NCBI GenBank assembly: GCA_030248215.1
Contig: JASANG010002657.1
Location: forward strand, 1-64,000
Reading direction: 5' to 3'
From: Enoplolaimus lenunculus
Lineage: Eukaryota; Nematoda; Enoplea; Enoplida; Thoracostomopsidae
Length of the DNA: 64,000 nt
Both the position numbers and the translations under genes were made by a program. The notes under the pieces are model-generated. The model was not told the DNA's origin and searched no databases. It saw only the letters and a list, made by a program, of their open reading frames with translations. Of the stretch, positions 21,249 to 34,987 are shown in pieces; within the stretch, counting starts at the first letter, position 1, and the number at the start of each line of letters is the position of its first letter.

Positions 21249-23674
21249 ATAGACATCTAAAAAATGGCACGTTCCAAATTTTAGCCTTCCAGAAAAACAG
21301 AAAACCATCCTAATCCCCTACGGACCCGCCGCTGCTAGCTTGCTTGCCAAACTACGTTTCTGAAATAGTATATGAAACGTAGGAGCACACTTTAGATAGC
21401 AGTGGCGGGTCCATAAATTGCAAAAAAGGCGGGACGCAAAAGATAAAACAGTGCAGGATAGTTCATAGCAGAAGCCAAATGCAATTGTGGTACTAAATCT
21501 TAATTTTAGAGGTTTAATCCCTGTTGGAAGCTTGACTTGGCAACCGGTGCACTTCTTTCTAGTTCCGCCAGCGTTCAACGGCTTGTTTACACTTTTGGAC
21601 TTAGAATTTTCTTTCATTGCACAAATACAACAGTGTAAAAACGCGAAGCAACTTCTACACAGATGTGTAACTATGAATGAACAGATTTGCAACATTTTCG
21701 TAACAGTATAATAGACACTCGGTTAAAATTTATACATTCATATTTATTTATTTATTTATTTTATTTATTTATTTATTTGTATTATACCAGTGAAATAGTA
21801 TTAAACTTAAACTTTCAAGTGCAGCTATAAATACAATGTCCGAAATGTTGTGTAGTTACGGACTAAGTTCTAAATTGCACGTCCGAGACTACCAGTTGAT
21901 TAGTGGTGATTTCCTAAACTATTAAACGTGGCCTGAAGGTATTATCAAATGTTTATATTGTGCCAGGCTAACGTTTCCACGGGCCCTATGCGAAATTTTT
22001 CAAGACCCCGTTTAAAATGGACTAAAATTTAAAAATTGCTTTTTTTGGGCGCTTTTGGGAAGAAATATTTTTGATGAATACATATTAATCAACGGAGTTG
22101 ATTTTGTAGTCACATTACATTTGAAAAATGAAACTTGCCAAACTTTAATTGCGCAAATTTTGTAATGACGTCTCAGCCTATTAACTTTTAGTTGAAGTAT
22201 GATAATGCGAAGCTATTGAAAGTTTTCATAATGGAATTCGTACAAATTACAAAATTCTAATAAAATGTGATGTGTCACTCGAAAACCACAGTGGCTTAGA
22301 AACATAAAACAATAACTGACGTTTGAGAGATAGTAGTAAAAATATTTATAACGGCATCAAAGGTGCTGCGAAGCTGTTGAAATTTTATTCGTTTCAAACC
22401 AAATTGTGCCAACATTATTTACGATATAATAATAATTTCTCAAACAATCAAAAAATATCACGAGATTTAATTTTTTGCTTAACCAACTTCGAATGCTTAA
22501 TTTTATGACAAACGCACAACAGAAAAAAATAAATAAAGTTTAGGCTGCGCCTCGTTTAGATCACCTAGGCTTTTGTTCTCAGTATAAATTTATGATGTTT
22601 ATCGTTGTCATAATTCATTCGCACGTTGCTCCCCGAAGCCACTGTAGAAAGGTATTGTTACATTTGGAGTGACTAGAGTTTTTTCTGATTTTGTGATAAC
22701 ATCTAAGCTTTGGATAACATATTTCGAAAACACGGTCAAAAAATCTTTGTCTGATAAGGTCAATGGGGAGCCTGATATTTTGTCAACGCCCCTGGCCGTG
22801 GGAGCAATTTATAGGTTCAAGGAGTAGCAAAATTCCGGGAACATAGGGGATAGCATAGTTAACCTATGCAGTTGCAAATGTACATAACGCCTATTACCAG
22901 TTAGCATTACGTTTTCTTGAAAATTCTGAGCCGTTGAAACAAAATCTGAAATTCTGCAAGTGTCTATGAGATGCCTTCAAACCAAAACATTTTTAATGCA
23001 ATTTTACTGCTAAATCTTAATACAAAATGTTCGTTTTAAGCCAGTCCGGATGATTTTACATTCTCTATTGGAGAGTATGGCGTTGAGGTCAGTTTGAATC
23101 TACCAGATTGTTGATATTTCGGTCACCGCCTGCCGTTTTATTCCACAAGCAAATCGGTATTTTTGCAGTCGGCTTGCAGGCGACACAATATTAAGCAATT
23201 TAATTTTTAAACATATTTACTCAAATACTTAACTTTTAATTCAAGCTACCTTAAATCTGTATTATAAGTGGTTGAGTAAAGTTCCCAAAGTTTACAAAAG
23301 CAATTGTCTACCAAAAATGTACACTTTATTTTTGAATTACAACAAAATAGAAATCATAACAAATATTTTATAATATGCTACCTCAAAATAGCTGGAACGA
23401 ACTGGCTAAAAGCCAAGACACACAAAAACATTAAATTGGGCACACAATCGCGCTAGTTTTAGGTTTACAAAAGTTGGTGTTGTTATTGTTAAATACCACA
23501 TTTGGCTCCACCTCTCACAGTTGAAACCAATTTCGGGTTTGAGCTGAGAAAATAAAACTTTTTCAAAAATACAAGCTTATTAATCGTTTGTTATTTCCGT
23601 AGTTTAAAGTATGGTAGACAGAGGAATTGCATAGGAACGCTCCTATGTTTTCATGCTGCCATTTCAAATATGTG
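21249..23674. other. gene-free stretch with a TTTA microsatellite
   Basis: A TTTA microsatellite lies at 21741-21779. Otherwise this is AT-rich DNA; overlapping frames at 21318-21711 on both strands have no recognised domain. Confidence 0.4.
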
Positions 23675-23894
23675 CACTGCAAAAAATGGTGAGTCAAATT
23701 GACTCTCTCCGAAATAGGCTTTTCCTGACTACACAAACTGAGTCAAAATTCGACTCCGCCTGAGTCAAATTCGACTCAATGAATAACTAAGTAAGTCAAA
23801 TTTGACTCTGGTGGAGTCGAATTTGACTCAGTTTGTGTAGTCCGGAAAAGCCTATTTCGGAGAGAGTCAATTTGACTCACCATTTTTTGCAGTG
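23675..23894. mobile_element. 220-bp palindromic MITE (CACTGCAAAAAATGG ends)
   Basis: The two halves are nearly perfect reverse complements: CACTGCAAAAAATGGTGAG at the left and its complement at the right, with about 85-bp arms built on GAGTCAAATT motifs and a short centre. It would fold into one long hairpin. Flanks are GTG and TGTAG, with no clear target duplication. A half copy is at 6196-6278, and the element at 36505-36756 shares the CACTG ends and GAGTTGA-type interior. Confidence 0.8.
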
Positions 23895-25962
23895 TGTAGC
23901 AATTATATTTAGCCAAATCGTGATATGAAAGCGCATTAACTTCTGAACCAGAGAAAAATGCAAAATAACACTGCAATTTGCAAATGCAAATGATAGAATC
24001 GTAAAATTTCCAAAAATGTACGCATAGAAAGCTTGCATATCATAAACGTCATCAGAAACCAATTCGAATGCAATAAACGACACGTTTAGCTCTCGACATT
24101 GCCCATAAACGCTTACGCTATAAATAAGCTTAAACACATGTATTATTAAACCAATTAACCAAATGTCACCCAAAATATCGAGCAAAATAGCAAAAAAATA
24201 ACATTTAATCGTATAAATTACCGAATGTAAACTTCTATGTCTTGGCTACGGAATAATAAAAAAACTCAACTATCAGCAGTTTATGTTCTGCCTTAATAGC
24301 ACGCCGGCCGTCAGCCAAGCCAGTAGCGCAGCTATGTTGTAATTTCTGAAGGATACAACCGAACTAAAAGACTTTGCTCACTTTACTTTGCAGCTTTGCT
24401 CACGCTTTATGCGCACTCGCTCGCTCGGAGTTCCTAAATCCGCCTCTGATCCGCCTACAAACAAGACTTGGACCATAACCAAATTTGTCATCTTTCCATG
24501 GCTGCCAAATGTCATTTCAACGATCAACCTTCGACGAAATTAGCTGATTTGTGTTAAAATTTAATTTTAATCCAGCAATTAAATGGGTCCAATTATTCTT
24601 TTATTTTGAACTGCCAAATGGTTGATAAAAGGTGTACCGTGTGTTCAGCGTGACAGCAGCGGTTGCGGCGCTTACTCAAAAGCCTAAATGCAGTCTGTTG
24701 TTAGCTTAAGCGGATTTTATAACAGTTTAGACATTGTATCAGGAATTTGCAGTAATTTGCTATGCTTGAAATTGTTTGTAAATAAAATTGTAAAGGATTA
24801 CAGAAGTTGAACAACGGTACAACAATCTAATAGTTCAATAGACTTATATATGTATGTTAAATAATAAAATAAACGGCTTACAGGTTATATGCAGGAAGTA
24901 ATAAAAGATACAGTGCTAGCAACGAAAACTGGCATATCCAGGTGGGTTGAGAAGGCCATTCTTCTCAATAAAAAGTAATATTTACTTGGTAATGTTACTG
25001 ATAGGGGTATCCTAGAGATTTCGGTTAGAAGAACGCCTTCAAAAGATGACCAGGGTTGGTTTTTTCCGAAAAATTGGATTAACTGAAAACGATTTTCTCC
25101 AGTTTTACTCCAACTTCCGGAGTGGTAAAAGTCATGTAGGTTGTGGTACAGATGTCCTGAGTAGGCATAAGAGCCAGAGTACTTAACAAAATATAAGCCC
25201 ATAGTGAGAAAATTTGTTAACATTTAGCAACTATGCAACTTATTTGCTAAAATTAATCTATTTTAAGTTTTTATCCGTTTTTTACACGATTTCGAAAAAC
25301 GACAAAAACCGGACAACCATTTTTTCGGTTGGTCTTTCTTGGTGCCCAACCCTGCAAGGTATATATATAAAGCCCTATTCACAGAACTACATCACAGAGT
25401 TGATATAAGATCGATGATTGGTTATCGAATTAACTTTTCCTTGTTTGAAAATATATCGCTAACAGGTTAGAATTGATATATAATCAGTAGTATGTTCTCT
25501 AAATTAAGGGTCGTGCCAACAAGCTCTTTCTTAGGTTTTCGGATGAGGTTGAACCCACAGAGAGAGTTTGGAAAAAATATGGTTGAAATATAAGAAACGT
25601 ATCAATATTTGTTTGAAACAAATACCACCAGTTTTGTCCACTCGTTTATAACCTTGAAACCCCACATATGACGCTATGATAACAGGGTTTCTGTCATATT
25701 TGACACAATCACAAATTGTCATTTTCTTCAAATTAAGAAAATATAAATTAAATATGATATTTAGTTAGCGTACGTATGTGTTAAAATTTAAGGTGTTTTC
25801 AAAATTTCATAGACACTAATCAATGTTGACGTTTTAAGTTTTGATCGAATTTAAGACAAATTGTAATAAATATTTTAAACACTTATTACTACTAGCAACT
25901 GTTGGTTCATTATTGGTACTAATTTAAATGCTAAACATCGTCCTAAGTTAACTGGGATATTT
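23895..25962. other. gene-free stretch with two weak ORFs
   Basis: A - strand frame ending in the palindromic MITE (about 23890-24185) has two hydrophobic stretches, and another at 24885-25223 has mixed composition. Neither has a recognisable domain or clear splice framing, so neither is called. Confidence 0.35.
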
Positions 25963-25966
25963 TTAA

Positions 25967-26229
25967 TCCTTTCTCACATAAATATTTTCTATTTTCCATG
26001 AGACCTACTTTTATGCTAGGATTCGAACTCCAGTGACTGGAGTGGGAGGCGTATACTATCACCACTCAGCTATAGGACCTTGACGCTCGAGCCCAAGGGG
26101 GCTCTCACGTCTTGTGGTGATTTAGTACTATGTATACGTGTTGCAATTGTTAAACACGGTGCGATATATATTATTTAACGTATATACACTGCGCTGAGTT
26201 GCCTATATGCAACTCACTGTAAGAAGGGG
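25967..26229 (-). mobile_element. 263-bp TTAA element with tRNA-like promoter, copy 2
   Basis: Exactly 263 bp between TTAA duplications (25963-25966 and 26230-26233). Ends are TCCTTTCTCACATA and the complement of CCCCTTCTTACAGT. The tRNA-like module lies on the - strand (A box TAGCTGAGTGG, B box GTTCGAATCC). It is very close in sequence to copy 1 at 4632-4894, including the TGATTTAGTACTATGTATAC block. Confidence 0.85.
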
Positions 26230-27024
26230 TTAATAATTAAAGCAGATAAATGTTATGGGTTAATTTTAATTTTACTCAAAAACTAAATTACTATAAAATT
26301 ACGCATACTCGATTATGCTGTGAGCGAAAAAGTAACAGTTTAACAATTTCAACCTTAAATTGGAAAGCAAAATTTCACAGGCCTTGAGCGCATGGTGGAG
26401 TCCAATCAAATTTTTAAATCAAAACCCTACGAAACATAAGTAACAGCTTTAGTAAGACGCTTTAAGCTAAATTTTGCAATTCCACTGTTCTAAAACAGCC
26501 TTTATCGATAACTTACAAGACGCAAATATTTTAAATATATTTACTCATCTGGTCTGGCCGAATCGTTAAAATTCAGCTACGGCTGATAATAGGAAAAAGG
26601 TTAACCTAAAACCGCTCCTAAGGTGTTGGTACCATTAAACTGGCCACAAACCTGACATTAATTATTCACCAGTATTTAAGGACTACCAAAACAAGCTTAG
26701 TCTAGCAAGCTAACTTTATCGATTGCCTGCTGGCTTAAGCAGGAATGGTTTAAACGAAATGCTAACATGTGTTTTGCGTAGGATCTGCGAAGATAAAATG
26801 AATTTTTCGTTTTTTAAGAACAAACATTTATACGGCGAACATTATTCAGGTAGCTGAAGGAAGGAATTACGCTACCCCAACAAGGAACGTAACCTATCAC
26901 TACGTAGACCCATGACATGGAATTAATTTTCCACAAATTCAAAACAACACGAGCGGTTAGAGTTTAAATTAAACCGCATTAAAATGTTCCCTTTTTTAAT
27001 TTGCTTATTTCAAAATTCTACACG
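26230..27024. other. no features seen
   Basis: AT-rich DNA with no recognised gene or repeat end. Confidence 0.4.
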
Positions 27025-27430
27025 TACTGTAGAGACCCGCATAAGAGGGGGACTGATATATATTTGGCCTGTGCATAGGGTACCCTTTGTTATGTAGTTG
27101 CGGACTGTTATTTATTTTTAACCCGCTCTCCGCCGCCGTTTTTAGTTGGGCCTAACACCCACAAATTAAAGGTTTATTTCACTTGTGTCAATAGCTTGAG
27201 CAATAATGGAAGGTTATATTTTATGCTTTAAAGTTTTGAAAAAACTTTATTTGGCCCTGGAGTCATTTATGCGCTAAAATTAGGGATAATTCACGTTTAC
27301 GGACTATGATTAAGGTTTGGGGACTCTGTTCGCTTATGGACTCTTATTAGGTATGCGGACTCCTATTGATTGGGACTCAAAATGGGGACTCCCCATCTTA
27401 TTACCCCCTCTTATTCGGATCATTACAGTA
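27025..27430. mobile_element. MITE with TACTGTAGTGACCC ends, copy 1
   Basis: The left end TACTGTAGAGACCCGCATAAG is complementary to the right end, read inward as TACTGTAATGATCCGAATAAG. The interior shares long blocks with the copy at 32426 (TTTGGCCTGT, GCGGACTGTTATTTATTT, TTGTGTCAATAGCT, ACTCAAAATGG). Further partial copies lie in two introns of the G-alpha gene. No coding capacity; superfamily not assigned. Confidence 0.75.
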
Positions 27431-28191
27431 TCTAGCAGCAAGCTGCAGGTACTTACTACAATCAATTTGTCACTGGCCTACCTTCATTGCCCTTCAACTG
27501 AGTTGCAATGGTGTGGCCAATATTTCGTTTCGGAAAGTTATAACCTCAAGATGATGTTGAAAACGATCGTAGCGATCGTGAATGCTGTTGTTGATTTTTG
27601 GAAGCCAGCAAGGTTTTCTAGCCTTTGAAAGTATTTTTATTCTGCCTCATCAAGTTTGGAAAGTTCCCTCGACACATTCTTGCACAGGTTCGTACCAGCG
27701 GCTGAGTGTTTCCTCCGGCATGTCTGTTAAGACTTCACGTGTGACTCACAACAAGACCCAGACATTAATTTGTCATTTCTGACCTCAGTATTTATAGATC
27801 CATGCTGGTGTGACCTTAATAGTTATCTAACATACTTTAACGCATCACTGCACTTCCTTGTCACAAGTCAATTGACTATATTATATTTCTAAATTAGTGC
27901 TGTCATAATGAACATATGGGACAAAACTACTAATAAATTCCAGTTTTCTACTTGACCTTTAATCGGTTTCATTCTTGGTCTCTTTAAGAAACCTGAAGCA
28001 ATGCCCTCAAAGTTGAAATTTTTGCGCAGATTCTGTAACATCCTGAAGGGCGACCCAGGGGTATCGGCTTGATTCTGTCGGAATCTGTGAGTATATGTAC
28101 ATCAAGGCATCTGACAGTATACGTGCACGAAAAGTGTATTCAAAGTAAAAAATTACCATACATGTTCACATATATCAGACGTTGTTGCATT

Positions 28192-28258
28192 TGCCATATG
28201 ATGTAATGGTAGCATGCTTGTCTCACGTGCAACAGGTCCAATGTTGAATTCCTTGCTC
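28192..28258 (+). tRNA. tRNA-Val(CAC)-like pseudogene or SINE head
   Basis: The sequence has an A-box-like TGATGTAATGGTAGCATGC and an anticodon arm TTGTCTCACGTGCAA whose 7-base loop would present CAC. The T-arm region (TGTTGAATTCC) is a poor match to GGTTCGAATCC, and no acceptor stem pairs well. I read it as a decayed tRNA or the head of a tRNA-derived SINE, not a working gene. Confidence 0.35.
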
Positions 28259-31200
28259 TTGTTGCATACTTTGGACAAAACGTAATTTTGGTCTTTAACT
28301 TTAAAAACAAATCTCACCTTTAGCCGCTCAATTTACATTTAAAAAAATTGCTAATTTGAACAAAATTTCACCGACGCTAGAAGCTACGAGCTAATCAAAT
28401 AATGGAAACTATAAACGTGAAACTTGTTATAGGCTGTTAAGCTGACTATACCGTTTAAAATTTTTCAAAATCTACCAACCTCTCATCAACATGTTTCCTG
28501 AAATAACTTAGCAACAAACTCCCCTCGTGTAAATTGTAGATCCCTCTCTAAACCAAAACAAAATCTAAGCTCGATGAGTCTAAAATCACGTAGTCTCAGG
28601 CGGCAGTCGCCGTACGGGTTACACCACCGCAAGCAGATTCATTATGCAACGTCTTAGGCAATCAATCAATACTAAACTGGGAGCACCAGCACAGTAGTCG
28701 CATGCTAATTAGTATGTCATTTGCTGCTACCGGGATAAACGGTGATATGGTTATAGGGCTGGCCCGGAGGGGTTAATGGATTGTTCCCTATTAGGGATAT
28801 TTATACAGGGGTTTCCACGAACCGTTGTAGTTGGGAACGGAAGAAAAATTCAGTTGCATTGTAAGTGGCGTGTTTATTTTTGTACCTCGAAGACGGAGAA
28901 AGGGCCTTCGATAAGGAGGTAGCCAGCGGAGGATAGGGTCAATCCCCTCGTTAGGGTTTTAGTCAACGCGTTTTAAGGAACATCTCAGGTAAGTTGTTTC
29001 CCTTGGCGTCTTTAATTCCATTTTTGTTGAATCAAAACTACCATAAATAACACAATTTATGACATATATTAAAATTATTAAGAAATCATAAATTATATGC
29101 CCTAAGAAGTTGTTAGAAGCTTTCGCAAACCAACCGGAATAGAATATACAAGCCATAGCCAAATGTGCCTAATAATTGGCTTACTTACGCGTGACGGATA
29201 TCTATAAATTATATCTATCTTAGACTCTACATGGATTCACGAATCGGGAAAGCGAAAAGCATGTAAACTTGCGTTATAGGCCCGTATTTTCAAATGTGTT
29301 TAGCATATCCTACCAGTTAAGGTTCTACAACTTTAAAATTAGTGAAACTTAAAAATTTGGAAATTTTTTTAATATTTCAGCTACGTTGCTATTTTGCTTT
29401 GATTCAGGATGTTTATCAGTGTGATAAGTCGGCTGCTTGAAGCGATATTACTATTTAACTGACAATAGGTACTACGCAATAATGAAATTACTGCTCCTAG
29501 TAGCACATTTGCAAAAATTAAGCACTTTGATAACAGCATTGGTCTGATCAACTTTTGGAGTAGACTGTTTTACAAACCCCAATATCCAATTACCTAAATT
29601 TCCGTTTTATGAACCGAAAATTGTAGCCAGAACTAAACACATCCAAGCTACATGGGTTTATTTTAGCTGGAAACCCATAAAAATCATGCTAAATATGCGT
29701 GTTTGGCACGCAAAGTGCAATCAGATTGTAGTTTATCGCATTACATGTGCATAGTTTGTGCATGTCAAAATTCCTCTGTAGATAAAATCTGTGTGACATA
29801 TGTCCAATTTCTCTATTCAACCGAATAATCACATAGCTAGTAGAATTAAATTTACAGCGGTTTTGATATTTGCTGATCTGCTGCTCATTTACATATTTTG
29901 ACCCAGGACACTGACACAAAGGATGAGTTAAGCTTTAGGTTGAAATCTAGCAAGGGGTTTAAATTTATGTTCAAACCGCTATTGACACAAAATAATCAAT
30001 GACGTATTTCGGTACGTATCAGCGAGCTAAGCATATTCTGAGGCCAAAGACGAAGCTAAAGCCTCAGAAAGGATAAGTTGAGAACTAAGCGTAAGCAAGT
30101 CAGTTAAAATAAGTCTATAAAGCCTAACGTCGCTAAAATAACATGGGTCGACTATACAGATGTACGTGAAAATTTTAATATGCCAGAACAGTTGATAGCC
30201 ACAATATTTTAATTGGACTCATAAACAACAAGCATTGCCACCGGTTTATAACTAATTAAAAATTGTGCTAAAATTTTAATTTTAACGAATTCGTTGCCAG
30301 ATTAATCGCCGTCCATAAACACGTGAGAGTATTGTAAATTACCTAAACATAAGATTATAGTCAAAGCTTGGGTGATCCTACTCAATTACACAAGCTACTA
30401 ATTGTTCATGTAAACTTTCAAAGTACGAAATCGAAATTTTTTAGAAGTTTCTGTTGAAATAATTTTTGAAAAAAAATTAAATTCCTTATATCGTTAAAAT
30501 ACATTGTCACTACCTTTTTCGGTTAAAAAGATAGGTAATAATATACTACCTAAATATCGACTAGATACAAGGACGGCAGGTACAATTTTATACAAAAAAT
30601 TTCACCAAGTATTAATCCATAACGTCATTATCTCTAAACAGTTGGGTGTATTTATGCCAAAACAGCCAAAAAGCCATAACAGTTCAATTACATTTGTTAA
30701 AATTGAACACGATTAATAATTAATATTTGTAAGCCAACGCAATCTAAGCAATATAAGTATTATCCAGTTTCTAACAATTCGAAACCAACAAACAAAACAC
30801 TTATAAAGCATTTGCCAAATTTCAACACGAGCAAAACCAAAAACTAAAGCTGCCACATTCTACAGACGAACCTCTTAAAGTACAGAGTATTTCCCATTGC
30901 AATTTCATTTTTTTCTCAGAACAAAACTTCATTTATTGTTGAAAGCTTTGGCACAGTGTGTCCATGTGTATGGTCAGGAATTCAGAGAGGCTATAAGCTC
31001 AAGTTTTACGCCTGGCAACGAGGTGTGCTTCAAAATTAGCTTAAAATTTGGAATCTAGCAAATTGTTTCAAAATCCATTCTGTGAGAACATCATGCTAGC
31101 TTGTTCCTTCACAAATTTAGCGCCGTCTCTGTCCCGTTTCCAACGTTTCTGAAAGTTTCTAAGCTTGACATCAACTAAATAACTACTAAAAGTTTCACAA

Positions 31201-32425
31201 CGATTTTATGTTTGTTTTCTAAAATAGCTGATGAAAATGGAATTGCACCATAATAGGCGTTTATCGGCAATTCCATTTCTGGCACAAAAAGAGAAAACAA
31301 AGTCCCAGGCATGTAGCGAAGGTTTAAAAAGCCTACAAAGCTTTTGCGCCGTTTCTTAACACTTAACCCACACGAGCGCAAGTTATGCAAATGCTAAAAT
31401 CAGAGGCATTTCTAGGATTTGATTTGAAAAGGTTTGAATTCACAGTTTGATAAGATAATGTGGCGACGGTGAAATTGAAATCCAGCACAGTTGCATGCAA
31501 ATTCAATTTCAATAGGCGCTCGAATTAAAATTTTTTAACACTGCAGATGTCGCTATATAATTTCAAATATGCTCCTTACAGTTTGGTTTGGTCAAATTAC
31601 AGGCTGAAATCTAGGCATTCGGGAACAACTGTTAATAGATGCTACAAAGACTGGTCAATGCAAATCATAGCTTATACAAGCCGCATTCATAATCGCACTT
31701 AATAAAATTTTCACCCCACAACTGCGCATTGTCCATCCAGTTTTCGAAGAAAAACATTGCGTTGCACACATTTTAAACCTGGTTGAAATCCAATGTACCA
31801 ACTATAGAGTTATCAAATGACCAAGCCAACATCCAGCTATCGCGCGGGCGGGAAATTAGCTAACGCTTGGCTAAATTTATTCAGTACAATATTGTTTACT
31901 AAACTATTTCTCGCGCGCGCGGCATTCGCAAACGTGTAATTTTGTGTGTTTCGGTCTCACAAACATTTTGGATTAATACCCGTAAATCCTGCATCGCAAT
32001 TAACTCAGCCGAGTGAAATAATGACCATACGCAGTGCGTTTTGTAGGTCTAAAAGAGTGGACAGTGAGGTAATTTATAAGCGTGAACTCTAAGGGTGAAC
32101 TGGGTGGAACACCGTTCCTAAGAAGACCGAGTGGTTGGTGAGCGCGACCTTAAGGGGACATTTTCATCTTTAGTTTTCTACCTTCTGTAAAACATTCCAC
32201 AGCGTGCGGCGGAAATATCTTTAAAACGTCTGTTGCATAGAACTAGGGGTGAACACCGGATATTGGAAAGAGGTACGATACTCAGTATTTAGTCTTAAGT
32301 CTTTCTGAAACAAACTAATTTGTGTAAATAACGCAGTGACAAAGGACTGATTGAATAATGAAAAATTTGTCAGATCATGGAACTAAAAACAATAACGTTC
32401 AAGCTTGTGTTTTCGTACTGTGATC
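28259..32425. other. long gene-free stretch
   Basis: No gene recognised. A G+C-richer patch at about 28590-28990 ends in a good donor-like CTCAG/GTAAGTTG at about 28988, but all three frames before it carry stops, so at most it is a non-coding 5' exon. A CG-rich patch (GCGCGGGCGGG ... CGCGCGCGCGG) lies at 31840-31925. Confidence 0.4.
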
Positions 32426-32819
32426 TACTGTAGTGACCCGAATCAGAGGAGGGACTGATATTTGTTTGGCCTGTCCAGAGGAAACCCCCTCTTGTTATTC
32501 GGTTACGGACTGTTATTTAGTTTTAACCCAAGCTCCGCCGCCCCTTCGTTACTGATATATATCCGGAACTGCAATTATCCGTTGAATTAAACGTTTATTT
32601 GTCTTGTGTCAATAGCTCGAGCGATAATACAACGTTTACACTTAGGAATGTACTTCCAAAATTTAAGTACGCTTTAAAGTTTTATGAACCCTAATTCGGG
32701 TTTAGGGATTCGATCCGCTTACGGACTCTTATTCAGGGATACGGACTCCAATTGATTTGGACTCAAAATGGCGACCCCCTCTTATTATCCCTCCCCCTCT
32801 TATTCGGGTCAATACAATA
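32426..32819. mobile_element. MITE with TACTGTAGTGACCC ends, copy 2
   Basis: Left end TACTGTAGTGACCCGAATCA and right end CTTATTCGGGTCAATACAATA form imperfect inverted repeats. The interior is colinear with the copy at 27025-27430. The overlapping 75-codon frames here on both strands arise from the terminal repeats. Confidence 0.75.
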
Positions 32820-34609
32820 CGTTCATCATTTTCATTTCTATCAAACCTTGTTGAAATTTCATTAAAACTGTTGGTGACAAAAATCTGTGCAATTATTTCA
32901 TTTCGCATCGCCCCTCCCCCCCTCCGATTACTGAAAATAACATTTGTAACTTCCATCGAGGGCCTGTATACAAGTGAGAGATAAATCCCTAGAGAAAATA
33001 GACATTCTTACAGCTTTTTGGAAGAACAATAACCGGCTATATTTCGGAGTTTGAAAAAGATGCGGCATAGAATCCTGCTATACCGGCGTCTTCCGTACTT
33101 TGTCTAACAGGCCGGGCTGCAGAGACGCAACGTAAAAGTCGATTCGATGACTTAAGTCGGTTTTTGACTCACGTCAGAAAACAAACGTACGTCTAACGGT
33201 CGAAAGTTTCCACAAATGCACAACATCTTCGAATCGTATGATTTATTTCACTGCAAATTCAACATCGCCTGCTCATCATTAGTACCGGTTCCTGCCAACC
33301 TCGATAAATATGACCGTCTGAAATCTTGATTGAAACCTTTGATTTAAAATTAAAAGCTACGAAACTCAAGTCAAGTGTCGTCTTAAGTCAAAATCGAACT
33401 TAAGTCACATCTCTCTGAAGTAAAGATACTGTTAACCTCAACAGAAGCAATTTTGCTAAGGTCTAAGGTTTCAACAAAATTCCCATTTTGGCTGGCATTC
33501 CGTTAAAATTTAAGTTTCGATTTCGAATCCAGCAAAGTATCATTCCATCGAGATAGAATGTTAACGCTCGCTGCATTAAACTTTTTAGTGTCAAACAAAT
33601 ATTATATTACAGAAACGTTTTCCTGTAAACACCCAAAAGTAATACCAAAATCACAATTTGCAGCTGCGATTCGCGTTCCAACCAGCAAAGCTAACTCCGA
33701 TTTCAACGCCGACTTAAATTTTTGTCAGCTTGAAAACATGCTAGTGGATTTGCTCAAAATAGTTGTCCAAAACTCCCTACTCTTTTTTAAGTATTCGCCT
33801 GTCGACCCGTTCCACCTTTGCCTATAAACCTTCATAGCGGTTGTGATGTGTCGTAATTTTAATGTCACTGTCTGTTCCGGATAATTATTTTGCTGTAGTT
33901 TGCACTTCAATTTCGCTGGACACAGCTTAATTATAAAACGGATCAAGAGTTCAACGAATAACAACCTCTATGCTTTGATGAAATTTGAAATTTCATTAGT
34001 GGACACTGGTCTGCTCTTCAATAAACGTAGTTAGAAAACGACTAAGGGGGACTCTGATGCGTCTAATAGCTTTGAACGTGTATACCCCTAAAGCAAACAA
34101 ACAACAAACAAACAAATAAAACAAACAGTTGGTAGATATTTGTATAGTCATAATGTTACTTTGAGGGACAAACCATTTATTCTCGAGAATGTCTGACGGA
34201 AACGCTGCGTTCCTGCTTTCCTGAATTTCACACCAAAAACTTTGTATTAAGATTTTGTGATAAAATTGCGTTTGGGTTCTCGCTTACTTCGATTGTAGTG
34301 GTACGCGTATACTCCCGTTGTTGGTTCCGGTGCTGTGCAAGTATAATTAGGTCAACTTTAGGAAATTAGCCCAAACCAAGGTTAGAAGTATACAAATCTT
34401 GCCGTTACTACATCAAAAACTAGCGTAATCGCTAACTCAAATCTGTCAAACTAATTAGTACACGTGTCTTATGAATTGTCTAACATCAAGCATCTTTTAG
34501 TTTCGCTCTAAAACCCATGCAAAATTGTAATGGGTCAAAGCTAACCCGTCTTCTAAAAACGAGTTGCATATATATTTCTACGGAAACGCCAAATAAGGCA
34601 CTTTTTATA
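32820..34609. other. gene-free stretch with weak ORFs
   Basis: Opposed frames at 33558-33827 (+) and 33725-33964 (-) both look faintly protein-like but cannot both be genes, and neither shows a known domain. A copy of the ACTAAAATTGCG repeat is at about 34231-34311. Confidence 0.35.
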
Positions 34610-34822
34610 CAGGTTTACCACGAACTGTTGGTTTGTAGAAATCAAAAATTGTTACTCACTCGCTATGCTCGCCTTGAAAATATTAACTTACCTGACGTTT
34701 ATGCCTTACCAAGAGAAATAATTTGCCGAACCAGTAAAAGCCGGAATGCTTTGGGTTATGGTCCACTGCTGAGTATTCCTTACAACAGAATCAAGGCTGG
34801 CTGCACTTCAGAAATCAGTTAA
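34610..34822 (+). CDS. possible terminal exon of an unidentified gene
   Basis: After an acceptor-like TTTTTATACAG (ends about 34610) an open frame runs to TAA at 34820-34822. It reads VYHELLVCRNQKLLLTRYA, then LENINLPDVYALPREI and a basic, Ser-rich C-terminus. Composition is protein-like, but no family is recognised and the upstream exon is unknown. Confidence 0.25.
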   Translation, partial: QVYHELLVCRNQKLLLTRYARLENINLPDVYALPREIICRTSKSRNALGYGPLLSIPYNRIKAGCTSEIS

Positions 34823-34987
34823 TTTTTACCAGTTCTACAAAAAACATTTTAGCCTGGCTTGTAACGTTTCGTGTATTCTCAGTATGTCGTTCTTGAATTT
34901 TTTGGTCCCAGCTAAGCTGTTAAGCTGGATATGGGCCAGGCTGGCGACAAGCAGAATCAGTAACGGGCGATTCCCGTATGTGAACGC

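Noticed and set aside
28590-28990. Promoter plus first exon ending at CTCAG/GTAAGTTG
   Set aside because: Stops close all three frames before the donor and no downstream exon is identifiable; kept only as a remark.
32729-32984. Opposed 75-codon frames on both strands
   Set aside because: Both arise from the terminal repeat of the TACTGTAG-family MITE.
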